Assembly: GCA_005789325.1 (NCBI GenBank)
Contig: SXYE01000010.1
Coordinates: 1 to 10,803 of the forward strand
DNA length: 10,803 nucleotides
Source of the DNA: Actinomycetota bacterium
Lineage (GTDB): Bacteria; Actinomycetota; Actinomycetes; S36-B12; UBA5976
Direction of reading: 5' to 3'
The translations under genes and the position numbers were made by a program. Positions 1 to 6,361 of this stretch are shown piece after piece. How positions within the stretch are numbered: position 1 is the first letter of the stretch; every line of letters starts with the position of its first letter. The notes under the pieces were generated by a model. That model worked only from the letters and a program-made list of their open reading frames with translations, had not been told where the DNA came from and did no database searches.

Positions 1-880
1 CATCCTCTAAAGCAGGGGCATAACCTTTTCCTTTTTCAGTAATAACATGGACCATTACTGGACCATTAAATCGTTTAGCAACTTGTAAAGCATTTTCAAT
101 TAAATCTTCATCATGACCAACTACTGTGCCAATGTATTTAAGTCCTAAATCTTCAAACAAACCTTGCGGAGCCAAAACATCTTTAATACCTTTTTTCATG
201 CCATGTAGTGCATCAAATACGGGTCTACCTATTGGAGATTTAAGTAAAGTTTCTTTACCCCAATCCAAGACTTTTTCATACATCTCATTAGTTCTTAATG
301 AAGCAAGATGAGTTGAAAGTCCACCAATGGTTGGTGAATAAGATCTGCCATTGTCGTTGACAATAATCACTAATGGCCGATGCGTTTGTGAAGCAATATT
401 GTTCAATGCCTCCCAACTCATTCCTCCTGTTAAAGAACCATCTCCTACAACAGCAATCACATGTCGATCTTTAAGTTCTCCAGTTTGTTCATATGCTCTG
501 GCTATTCCATCTGCCCAAGACAAGGCAGTTGAGGCGTGAGAATTTTCCACAATGTCATGATCTGATTCACTTCGTGCTGGGTAACCAGAAATTCCATCTT
601 TTTTTCTTAATTCACTAAACTGATCTAATCTCCCAGTAAACATTTTATGCACATAAGATTGATGTCCGGTGTCCCAAATAATTGAATCTCTTGGAGAATC
701 AAAAACGCGATGAATTGCGATCGTTAATTCCACGACACCCAAATTTGGGCCAAGGTGTCCCCCGGTCTTGGAAACACGATCAATTAAAAATTCTCTAACT
801 TCTTTTGCTAATGCAGGAATTTGGACAGCAGGAACTTTCTTTAAATCAGAGGGTGAATTAATGGAATGTAAAATTCCCAT
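1..880 (-). CDS. dxs: 1-deoxy-D-xylulose-5-phosphate synthase, N-terminal 293 residues (cut by window edge)
   Basis: Dxs condenses pyruvate with glyceraldehyde 3-phosphate, using thiamine diphosphate and Mg2+, in the first step of the non-mevalonate isoprenoid pathway (cytosol). My translation from the ATG at 880-878 stays open to the window edge. It shows the family motifs in order: GGHLGPNLG (40-48, with the proton-relay His42), GHQSYVHK (72-79), SHAST (114-118, the form typical of actinobacteria), the ThDP/Mg site GDGSLTGGM (146-154) with NDN at 175-177, and GLKYIGTVVGHD near the end. About 290 of the usual 620-640 residues are present; the central and C-terminal transketolase domains lie outside. 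A GAGGTG Shine-Dalgarno sequence 5 nt upstream supports the start. It follows the epimerase by 100 bp, so it could have its own promoter or receive read-through. Identification is secure. Confidence 0.96.
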   Translation of the reverse strand, partial: MGILHSINSPSDLKKVPAVQIPALAKEVREFLIDRVSKTGGHLGPNLGVVELTIAIHRVFDSPRDSIIWDTGHQSYVHKMFTGRLDQFSELRKKDGISGYPARSESDHDIVENSHASTALSWADGIARAYEQTGELKDRHVIAVVGDGSLTGGMSWEALNNIASQTHRPLVIIVNDNGRSYSPTIGGLSTHLASLRTNEMYEKVLDWGKETLLKSPIGRPVFDALHGMKKGIKDVLAPQGLFEDLGLKYIGTVVGHDEDLIENALQVAKRFNGPVMVHVITEKGKGYAPALED

Positions 881-925
881 CACAACACCTCATTTCTAGG
901 ACTTACTAAGAACTGCTCTTGGTTC

Positions 926-959
926 ATCTTTCCAATTCTAGATTGGTACCTCAAATTGG
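926..959 (-). promoter_or_regulatory. Possible weak dxs promoter with overlapping dyad
   Basis: In the 100-bp gap before dxs, the minus strand has TTGAGG (954-949) and AAAGAT (931-926) exactly 17 bp apart, a 4/6 and 3/6 match to sigma70 boxes. TAGAAT (940-935) is a better -10 (5/6) but lacks a -35. The dyad CCAAT-N5-ATTGG (932-946) overlaps both, and CCAATT/AATTGG (932-937, 954-959) flanks the spacer. This suggests independent dxs transcription, but each box is weak and AT-rich DNA yields such matches by chance. Confidence 0.25.
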
Positions 960-980
960 GCGCGACTTAATAAATGCTAC

Positions 981-1772
981 TTAGAGGCCAGTTATTTCCC
1001 ATTTCACACTTGCCTCTAGAGGGTTTTCTGACCTCACCAGGTTTTGTGCCCTGTTTATGGCATCGGGGGGCCCTGTTTGAGGTTCAATGCAAAAAACATT
1101 CTCAGGCTCATCAAAAACGACGAAAGTCTGCAAGTCAGTTGAGAAATCAATTCTTAAAGCTTCTGGCCATTCAATAAATCCTTTCCCTGTAGGAACAACA
1201 AAAGCATCATCAAATGGTGGGATGCCAATTTCTTTTGTTTTGTTGAGTGTGAAGAAGTTTTCATCTTTTATATATTGTGAGACAGCTTCTATTCCAAATT
1301 TTGCTGGTTTGCCTTTAATTAATTGTCGTTTAAACCAAGGATGCCAACCAAGTTCTGCTGGAAATTCGCCCTTAAAAACAGAAATTTTTGCATAACACTT
1401 TACATATTTACTAGTTACAGACCAGCGTTGTAAAATTTCCATGTTTACTGGCCAATTGCTATTTGTACTGTGAAGGATTTCAACGCAATCACTTGTTTGA
1501 TTTTGAACTTTGCCTTCACTAAACGCAACAGTGCCATGTATGGCCCATTTTTGAAAGTTAACTTCTTGCGGGTATTTAACGTTTTTATAAATTACTTGAT
1601 TGTCGCGAATTCTTCCAGCCCATGGAGCCATTAAGTACCATCCCCCTACCAAGGGGTTATCGCCTTTATCGCCCAGGATTTGCAAGTCTTTATAAAACCA
1701 TTGTGTGGCACGTCCACCTAAAGCAGAATCAATTATTAAACGGTTATTGGCATTCGAAATTTCAACAATCAT
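981..1772 (-). CDS. Aldose 1-epimerase (mutarotase) family protein
   Basis: This 263-aa cytosolic protein has the features of the GalM/YeaD-like beta-sandwich mutarotases that interconvert alpha and beta anomers of aldoses. Visible motifs are GG-RATQW near the N terminus, MAPWAGRIRDN (48-58, substrate-binding Arg), IHG (78-80, His79), LGWHPWF (141-147, candidate catalytic His144), PFDDAF (186-191) and CIEPQTGPPDA (228-238, candidate catalytic base Glu230). The length suits the shorter YeaD/actinobacterial group, not the ~340-aa GalM. The ATG at 1772 has AAGGA 7 nt upstream. It starts 31 nt after the xylH stop, which suggests co-transcription and a role in xylose mutarotation; the substrate is inferred only from this context. 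A hexose or hexose 6-phosphate could be the substrate instead. There is no signal peptide. Confidence 0.85.
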   Translation of the reverse strand: MIVEISNANNRLIIDSALGGRATQWFYKDLQILGDKGDNPLVGGWYLMAPWAGRIRDNQVIYKNVKYPQEVNFQKWAIHGTVAFSEGKVQNQTSDCVEILHSTNSNWPVNMEILQRWSVTSKYVKCYAKISVFKGEFPAELGWHPWFKRQLIKGKPAKFGIEAVSQYIKDENFFTLNKTKEIGIPPFDDAFVVPTGKGFIEWPEALRIDFSTDLQTFVVFDEPENVFCIEPQTGPPDAINRAQNLVRSENPLEASVKWEITGL

Positions 1773-1794
1773 TTCAAATCCTTATGGTTTGAAA
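1772..1794 (-). promoter_or_regulatory. Small hairpin holding the epimerase ribosome binding site
   Basis: On the minus strand TTTCAAA and TTTGAAA (1794-1788 and 1778-1772) are perfect 7-bp arms around the 9-nt loop CCATAAGGA. The Shine-Dalgarno sequence AAGGA is in the loop and the last stem base is the A of the ATG. The stem is nearly all A-U, so it is weak and may have no effect. It could modestly tune epimerase translation relative to xylH. Confidence 0.3.
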
Positions 1795-1803
1795 AGAATT
1801 TAA

Positions 1804-3036
1804 TTAAGACGTTCGAGATTTCCTGCTGGTAATTGCATCAGCGGTTGCTGCAAGTAACAACACACCACCTGTGATAGCAAGATTCAAACCTGAAGCAAGT
1901 CCAATTAGTCCTAAGCCGTTATCGATAACTGCAATAACAAATCCACCAATTACTGCATCACTTAAGCGACCTTTACCACCAAACAAACTCACACCACCTA
2001 CAACAGCAGCAGCAATTGCACTTAACACAATTGATCGACCAGCTGCAGCATCAACAGATGCTTGACGAGAGGCCATCAGGATTCCTGCAATGCCAGCAAA
2101 AGTTGAAGAAATCATGAAAACAGTTATTCGAACTCGGCTAACTTGAATTCCAGCTCTTCTTGCGGCTTCAGCATTACCACCAACTGCATATACGTGTCGA
2201 CCAAATTTTGTTCTATTTAAAACAAATGTTCCAGCAGCTAAAAGAATTAAAACAATTGGCACAACATAAGGAACTCCTCTTAAAGAAGTTACTGCTGGAT
2301 TAGCTCCACGTTCTAAATTAAGGAATGAAACAAATCCGATGCCAATCACAACCAGTGCAATAGTTCTAAAAACTAAAATTCCAATTGGTTTATTTTGTTG
2401 ACCTGAAGCAGCTCTTTGAATTCTTGTGTAAATTGAAGTTCCTAGGTAAATAATTACAATAACTACCAAAAGAATCCAGCCAAAAATTATCGGCATTGGC
2501 GTATTCATAATAGCCAAGATTGGTGGTGCATCTATGCCAATAAGTCCACCTTTACCAACGACCACAAGTTGTAAACCTTGGAAAGCCAGGAATGCCGCCA
2601 GCGTTACGACGAACGAGGGTATTCCGACCTTGGCTACCAGGATTCCAATTAAGAAGCCAATCATCATTCCCAACAAAATTGCAATTACAGCAGCAATTGG
2701 CCAAGCAACACCATATTCAGACATCGTTATTGCTAAGAAAGCTGCAGATAAACCTGCTGTCACACCTGCTGAAAGATCAATTTCTCCTAGTAATAAAACA
2801 AAAGTTAAACCCATCGCAAGAGTTGTTACAGTTGCTGTTTGGGTTAAAAGATTTGCAAAGTTAATGGGTTTTAAAAATATTGGATTAGCCACAGCAAAAA
2901 TCGTGGCCAAAATTACTAAGCCAAGTAGTGCTGGAAGTGATCCAGTTTCGCCACCTTTGACTCGGTTTATGTAATTTCTTCCAGCATCTAAAAATGAACC
3001 TTCGTTACCTGTTTGAATGGTGTTTTGATTGCTCAT
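1804..3036 (-). CDS. xylH: Xylose ABC transporter permease (XylH-like)
   Basis: This 410-aa polytopic inner-membrane protein belongs to the BPD_transp_2 family (XylH/RbsC/AraH type), which forms the channel of sugar ABC importers. A hydrophilic N terminus (1-33) is followed by about ten or more hydrophobic segments, roughly 34-51, 62-84, 90-106, 112-135, 140-160, 182-200, 222-240, 255-273, 303-323, 335-352, 360-382 and 386-400. The family signature LTFVLLLGEIDLSAG is at 77-91, and the ATPase-coupling loop GGNAEAARRAGI is at 286-297. A charged loop (205-217) between central helices and a length near that of E. coli XylH (~393 aa) favour XylH over the shorter RbsC. The ATG directly abuts the xylG stop (TAAATG, 0-nt gap), so translation is probably coupled. 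AGGA lies 13 nt upstream, a rather long spacing. Xylose specificity comes from xylA and xylB next door. Confidence 0.9.
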   Translation of the reverse strand: MSNQNTIQTGNEGSFLDAGRNYINRVKGGETGSLPALLGLVILATIFAVANPIFLKPINFANLLTQTATVTTLAMGLTFVLLLGEIDLSAGVTAGLSAAFLAITMSEYGVAWPIAAVIAILLGMMIGFLIGILVAKVGIPSFVVTLAAFLAFQGLQLVVVGKGGLIGIDAPPILAIMNTPMPIIFGWILLVVIVIIYLGTSIYTRIQRAASGQQNKPIGILVFRTIALVVIGIGFVSFLNLERGANPAVTSLRGVPYVVPIVLILLAAGTFVLNRTKFGRHVYAVGGNAEAARRAGIQVSRVRITVFMISSTFAGIAGILMASRQASVDAAAGRSIVLSAIAAAVVGGVSLFGGKGRLSDAVIGGFVIAVIDNGLGLIGLASGLNLAITGGVLLLAATADAITSRKSRTS

Positions 3037-3798
3037 TTAGGCATCCATTTCCTGAGTTTTTGCACCAGTTATATATCCAACAATGTCTGCTTGATTGGTT
3101 TCAGATTTTTTAACAGCAGCAGTCATTTTTCCTAAGTAGAGAACATAAATTCGATCTGCCACCGCAAAAACATCCTGCAAGTTATGCGAAATAATAATTA
3201 CTGCTTTTCCAGCGTCTGCTAGGCGGCGAACTAGTTGCAAAACCTGTTCAGTTTGAGCAACTCCTAAAGCCGCTGTTGGTTCATCCAAGATAACGACTTT
3301 GTTGTTCCATAAAACAGCTCTTGCGATTGCCACTGTTTGCCTTTGTCCACCTGAGAGGCGAGCAACTTTTTGTCTTACAGATTTAACAGTTTTAACAGAA
3401 AGTGAAGTTAAGGTATTAGCTGCCTTGGACTCCATGTGTCCTTCATCAAGAATTCCAGCATTTGCCTCTTCGCGACCTAAAAACATGTTGTGCACAATGT
3501 CTAGGTTGTCGCACAACGCTAAGTCTTGATAAACAACATCTATTCCCATTTCAGATGATTGTCTTGGGTTTGTTAATTCAACTGGTTTACCTTCAAAAAG
3601 AATGGTGCCTTGGTCATAAGGCTGTATTCCTGCTAAACCTTTAATAAGAGTTGATTTACCTGCACCGTTATCGCCCACAAGAGCAGTAACTTCACCGGCG
3701 CGAACTGAGAAATTTACATCACGTAGGACCTCAACGGGTCCAAAACTTTTTTTGACATTTTTTAATTCAATTACGGGAGTTTGATTAGTCATGATCAT
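3037..3798 (-). CDS. xylG: Xylose ABC transporter ATP-binding protein (single-domain XylG)
   Basis: This cytosolic ATPase energises the xylose importer. One complete ABC domain is visible: Walker A GDNGAGKST (42-50), Q-loop VYQD with Gln91, signature LSGGQRQ (148-154), Walker B VVILDEP (168-174) and the H-loop ISHN with His205. At about 250 aa it holds only one nucleotide-binding domain, unlike the ~510-aa tandem XylG/RbsA of E. coli, so two copies probably pair on the XylH dimer. Such half-size sugar ATPases are common in actinobacteria. Two in-frame ATGs compete. The one at 3798 sits only 2 nt after the AAGGAG Shine-Dalgarno sequence, while the one at 3792 has a proper 8-nt spacing, so the protein more likely starts at 3792 (251 aa, MTNQTPV). 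It follows xylF after a 95-bp gap with a strong hairpin and abuts xylH. Confidence 0.93.
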   Translation of the reverse strand: MIMTNQTPVIELKNVKKSFGPVEVLRDVNFSVRAGEVTALVGDNGAGKSTLIKGLAGIQPYDQGTILFEGKPVELTNPRQSSEMGIDVVYQDLALCDNLDIVHNMFLGREEANAGILDEGHMESKAANTLTSLSVKTVKSVRQKVARLSGGQRQTVAIARAVLWNNKVVILDEPTAALGVAQTEQVLQLVRRLADAGKAVIIISHNLQDVFAVADRIYVLYLGKMTAAVKKSETNQADIVGYITGAKTQEMDA

Positions 3799-3829
3799 CT
3801 CTCCTTACTTTAAGGGATTGCTGTGATAA

Positions 3830-3873
3830 ATATTTGGTCTTGACACCCTTTTAAAGGTATCAAGACCAAATAT
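3830..3873 (-). terminator. Long stem-loop between xylF and xylG (attenuator or mRNA-stabilising hairpin)
   Basis: Arms TATTTGGTCTTGACACC (3831-3847) and GGTATCAAGACCAAATA (3856-3872) pair over 17 bp, extended to 18 bp by 3830/3873, around an 8-nt loop. In the minus-strand RNA the only imperfection is one G-U pair, while the plus-strand RNA would have a C-A mismatch, so the fold suits the minus transcript. It starts about 20 nt after the xylF stop. The tract that follows (TTTATCA) is a poor U-run, so full intrinsic termination is doubtful. The position, just after a binding-protein gene, suits partial termination or protection of the xylF mRNA, as known for malE-malF-type operons. The function is inferred. 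Confidence 0.7.
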
Positions 3874-3893
3874 AACTATCTATAAATCAGATC

Positions 3894-5000
3894 TTAGGAA
3901 AGACCGATTTCTGTACACTTGGCTGCTGCGTCACCGGTGCAAACATCTGCTGCGGTTAGACCACTGCGATCAAGTGCTGCTTTAAATCCATCAAGTGATG
4001 CTGCATCTGCATACAACGCTTGTGGATCTGCTGCTTGGAATGGTGTTCCATCAGCCAATTGTTTATTGGTTGTTGGTGTTTCACCCTTCAAGATTGCGAT
4101 TGCCAAATCAGCAGCTGTTGATGCTTCAACTAAGTAATCTTTGAAGACAGTCATACATTGCTTGCCTGACAATACGTTGTTCATTCCTTCTTTAGAAGCA
4201 TCTTGACCTGAAACTGGAACGGTCAATTTGTTCTTATCAAGGATTGCGATAGCAGATGCTGCGTTGGTGTCGTTTGCTGACACAACTGCGTCAACTTTTC
4301 CACCATTTGCAGTAAGTGCTTGTTCGAAGTTGGTACCAGCTTTGGCACCATCCCATGTTCCATCTGGACGCTTTGCGCCAAGTTTTGCCTTGTCAACTTC
4401 AACACCAGCTGCTTTTAGAGCTGTGTCGTAGCCTTCAGCAAACATTGCTGCGTTTCCATCTGTTGGGTCTCCATCAAGGAAAATCAATTCAGCTGTCTTT
4501 GGATCTTTTCCTGCATCTGTTAGACACTTGATGATTCCTTCACCTTGAAGTGTTCCAACTGTTACGTTGTCAAATGACACGTAGTAGTCAACACCTTCAA
4601 TTGGACGATCGTAAGCAATGGTTGGTACACCTTGTGCCTTAGATTTGGCAGCAACTTGTGCGCCAGCACCTTGGTAATCAGTGATAATCATTACGTTGCA
4701 ACCTGATGCAAGCATTTGATCACCAATGGTGAGCATTTTTGCAGTGTCGCCTTCAGCATTTTGAATGTCGGTTGTGAAACCGGCTGCTTCTAATGCTTCT
4801 TTAAGTGCTGGACGATCTCCATTTTCCCAACGTGGGGAAGATGCAGAGTCTGGCAAAATTACACAAGCTAAACCACTTGCAGCACCTTCTGCTGCTGCTG
4901 TGTCTTCGCTTGCTGCGGTATCGCTACCACTTGAACATGCTGCTAATAAAAGAGCTGCTGCAGCGGTAACTGCGGCTACTCCGAAAGAGCGTTTCAACAC
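3894..5000 (-). CDS. xylF: Xylose-binding lipoprotein (XylF-like solute-binding protein)
   Basis: This 368-aa extracytoplasmic receptor delivers sugar to XylGH. The N terminus is a lipoprotein signal (KR at 3-4, an Ala/Leu core and LLAAC with lipidated Cys22), followed by a low-complexity Ser/Ala/Glu linker to about residue 43. The mature part is a Peripla_BP_4 fold with XylF-like motifs: AYDRPIEGVDYYVSFDN (129-145), FLDGDPTDGNA (174-184), ANDTNAASAI (242-251), VSGQDA (263-268) and MTVFKD (283-288). These parallel E. coli XylF more than RbsB. Two Cys near the C terminus (354, 362) could form a disulfide. The start is GTG with AAGGAG 6 nt upstream. A sample at 3961-4020 has 28/60 G+C against 19/60 at 8221-8280 in acnA, consistent with its Ala/Gly-rich, probably highly expressed product. 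It has a candidate promoter and operator just upstream. Confidence 0.92.
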   Translation of the reverse strand: MLKRSFGVAAVTAAAALLLAACSSGSDTAASEDTAAAEGAASGLACVILPDSASSPRWENGDRPALKEALEAAGFTTDIQNAEGDTAKMLTIGDQMLASGCNVMIITDYQGAGAQVAAKSKAQGVPTIAYDRPIEGVDYYVSFDNVTVGTLQGEGIIKCLTDAGKDPKTAELIFLDGDPTDGNAAMFAEGYDTALKAAGVEVDKAKLGAKRPDGTWDGAKAGTNFEQALTANGGKVDAVVSANDTNAASAIAILDKNKLTVPVSGQDASKEGMNNVLSGKQCMTVFKDYLVEASTAADLAIAILKGETPTTNKQLADGTPFQAADPQALYADAASLDGFKAALDRSGLTAADVCTGDAAAKCTEIGLS

Positions 5001-5021
5001 TCAGTTCTCCTTTGTTTTTTG

Positions 5022-5038
5022 TGAAACATGATTCAAAA
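5022..5038. promoter_or_regulatory. Operator-like palindrome at the presumed xylF transcription start
   Basis: TGAAACATGATTCA (5022-5035) is a 14-bp palindrome with one mismatched pair. Read on the minus strand with two extra bases, TTTTGAATCATGTTTC (5038-5023) matches 14 of 16 bases with TTTTGAATAACGTTTC at 6346-6361 upstream of xylA. It lies immediately downstream of the candidate -10 box, where a repressor would block initiation. The arms (TGAA...TTCA) resemble sites of LacI-type regulators, but the CATG centre is not their usual CG. No regulator is in the window. Confidence 0.4.
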
Positions 5039-5040
5039 CA

Positions 5041-5069
5041 AATAAAGTTTTTGACCTTATTTATTTCAA
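5041..5069 (-). promoter_or_regulatory. Candidate sigma70-type promoter for xylF
   Basis: On the minus strand TTGAAA (5069-5064, 5/6 match to the -35 consensus) and TTTATT (5046-5041, 4/6 match to the -10) are separated by exactly 17 bp. The -35 lies in the last codons and stop of xylA, so xylFGH could be transcribed separately from xylA. Transcription would start near 5034, inside the palindrome described next, leaving a leader of about 34 nt with a good Shine-Dalgarno sequence. No start-site data are available. Confidence 0.5.
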
Positions 5070-6227
5070 ACCAAGTATGTGGTCAATCGCTAACTGATCT
5101 AATCTCTCGTTAAAGAAATTTCGTTCAGCCAGTTTGTCGGCGTTAAACACCTCCTGTTTCAACTTGTTAGCTGAATCTGAGGAATAACCTCCGACAGTTG
5201 GTTGCGCCAATGTGTCATGGCCTGAAACTTTGTGTGCAGCTTGCACATCAGGATCGGCATCATAGGCACGTGCTTTTTCAGCAAGAGCTAAATAATTTCT
5301 CATTGAATTTTTGGCAAATTCCCAAATTCCATCGCCGTGCTCATTTCTATATGGGCGAGAATCAAAATGCTTGGGACCTGAATAACCAGTCTTTTCTAAC
5401 ATTCTTACTAAGAAGAAGTTATCTTTAATTCCTTCGGAACCAAAACGAAGATCTTGGTCGTAGCGACCAATCTTTTGATCATTTAAATCAATGTGGAATA
5501 ACTTTTTTTGCCAAATTGCTTGAGCTACTCCTTGGTAAAAAGAAAGTCCAGCCATAGTTTCGTGAGCAACTTCTGGATTGATACCAACCATGCTTGGGTC
5601 TTCTAATGTTTCAATGAATGCCATCATGTGACCAATCGTTGGTAAGAATGTGTCACCTCGTGGTTCATTTGGTTTTGGTTCAAGGGCCATACGCATCTTG
5701 TAACCTTTGTCCTTGATGTAACCAATAAAGTAATTAAGGGCTTCTCTATATCTTTCTAAAGCATCAAGTGGATACTTTGATCCTGCTGCTTCAACACCTT
5801 CGCGTCCACCCCAGAAAACTGCAGTGGGTGCACCAAACTCAGCACCAACATCTAGTGCATTTAATACTTTTTGAATCGCATACTTTCTTACTTGTGGATC
5901 ATTAGAAGTAAATGCCCCATCTTTAAAAACTGGGTGTGAAAATAAGTTAGTTGTAGACATGGATACAACTACTCCTGAGTCATCAAGAGCTTTTCTGAAA
6001 TCTTTTTTAATTTTGTCTTGTTCAGCTAAAGTTGATTTGTATGGAAGTAAGTCATCATCATGAAATGACACTCCCCACACATTTAGCTCTCCCAGTTTTC
6101 TAACAAAATCAGCAGGATAAATCGGTGGTCTAGTGGCAGTTCCAAATGGATCTGTTCCTAGATGACCAATGGTCCATAAACCAAATGCAAACTTGTCTTC
6201 CCTCTTTGGGATAAAAGCACTACTCAT
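5061..6227 (-). CDS. xylA: Xylose isomerase
   Basis: XylA converts D-xylose to D-xylulose with two divalent metals, as a cytosolic TIM-barrel tetramer. At 388 aa it is the actinobacterial class I form and aligns with Streptomyces xylose isomerase at an offset of +2. Visible active-site residues are Phe28 (DPFG), His56 and Asp59 (SFHDDDL), Phe96, WGGREG (139-144), Glu183 and Lys185 (LEPKP), Glu219 and His222 (NPEVAH), Asp247 (FHIDLND), Asp257 and Asp259 (YDQDLRFG) and Asp289 (KHFDSRP). The Lys after the last metal ligand in Streptomyces (DFKP) is Arg291 here (DSRP), a position that varies among homologues. An in-frame TAA directly precedes the ATG at 6227 and fixes the start; the only ribosome-site-like element is a weak GGTG. 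It lies between xylB and xylF, 151 and 60 bp away. Confidence 0.97.
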   Translation of the reverse strand: MSSAFIPKREDKFAFGLWTIGHLGTDPFGTATRPPIYPADFVRKLGELNVWGVSFHDDDLLPYKSTLAEQDKIKKDFRKALDDSGVVVSMSTTNLFSHPVFKDGAFTSNDPQVRKYAIQKVLNALDVGAEFGAPTAVFWGGREGVEAAGSKYPLDALERYREALNYFIGYIKDKGYKMRMALEPKPNEPRGDTFLPTIGHMMAFIETLEDPSMVGINPEVAHETMAGLSFYQGVAQAIWQKKLFHIDLNDQKIGRYDQDLRFGSEGIKDNFFLVRMLEKTGYSGPKHFDSRPYRNEHGDGIWEFAKNSMRNYLALAEKARAYDADPDVQAAHKVSGHDTLAQPTVGGYSSDSANKLKQEVFNADKLAERNFFNERLDQLAIDHILGLK

Positions 6228-6255
6228 TTAGGCACCATTTTCGTATTTGCAAAGA

Positions 6256-6267
6256 CTTGCTAGCAAG
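6256..6267. promoter_or_regulatory. Perfect 12-bp palindrome in the xylA leader
   Basis: CTTGCTAGCAAG has no unpaired loop, so it suits a dimeric DNA-binding protein better than an RNA hairpin. It ends 29 bp before the xylA ATG and is followed, towards xylA, by the 8-bp palindrome TTTGCAAA. A repressor site over the proximal xylA promoter is the simplest reading, but chance occurrence cannot be excluded. Confidence 0.35.
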
Positions 6268-6345
6268 GACAACCCTCACAACTTACTACGGTAGGTTAAA
6301 TGGTGACTACCCCCAGAGATTACTTTTTTCACACAAAATCATTAC

Positions 6346-6361
6346 TTTTGAATAACGTTTC
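6346..6361. promoter_or_regulatory. Copy of the xylF operator-like motif upstream of xylA
   Basis: TTTTGAATAACGTTTC reads on the plus strand and matches 14/16 with the minus-strand sequence at 5038-5023. Both keep GAA-N6-TTC arms. It lies 18 bp after the xylB stop and about 120 bp upstream of the xylA ATG, a position that could serve an upstream operator or an activator. The significance is uncertain with only two copies. Confidence 0.35.

Noticed and set aside
1013..1022. Palindrome CCTCTAGAGG
   Set aside because: It is inside the epimerase coding region near its 3' end, has no U-run and no loop, and is adequately explained by codons.
2534..2974. Plus-strand open frame of 146 codons opposite xylH
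   Set aside because: It lies wholly inside the well-supported xylH gene. Its Pro/Thr/Lys/Ile-rich translation is what the antisense of a membrane protein gives, and it shows no motif or ribosome binding site.
3840..3845. Perfect TTGACA -35 box on the plus strand
   Set aside because: It belongs to the xylF-xylG hairpin arm, has no -10 at 16-18 bp (the nearest TATAAC is 25 bp away), and would only drive antisense RNA into xylF.
5041..5070. A/T-rich inverted repeat after xylA as a terminator
   Set aside because: Only about 6 A-U pairs can form and no GC-rich stem is present. The same bases are better read as the xylF promoter.
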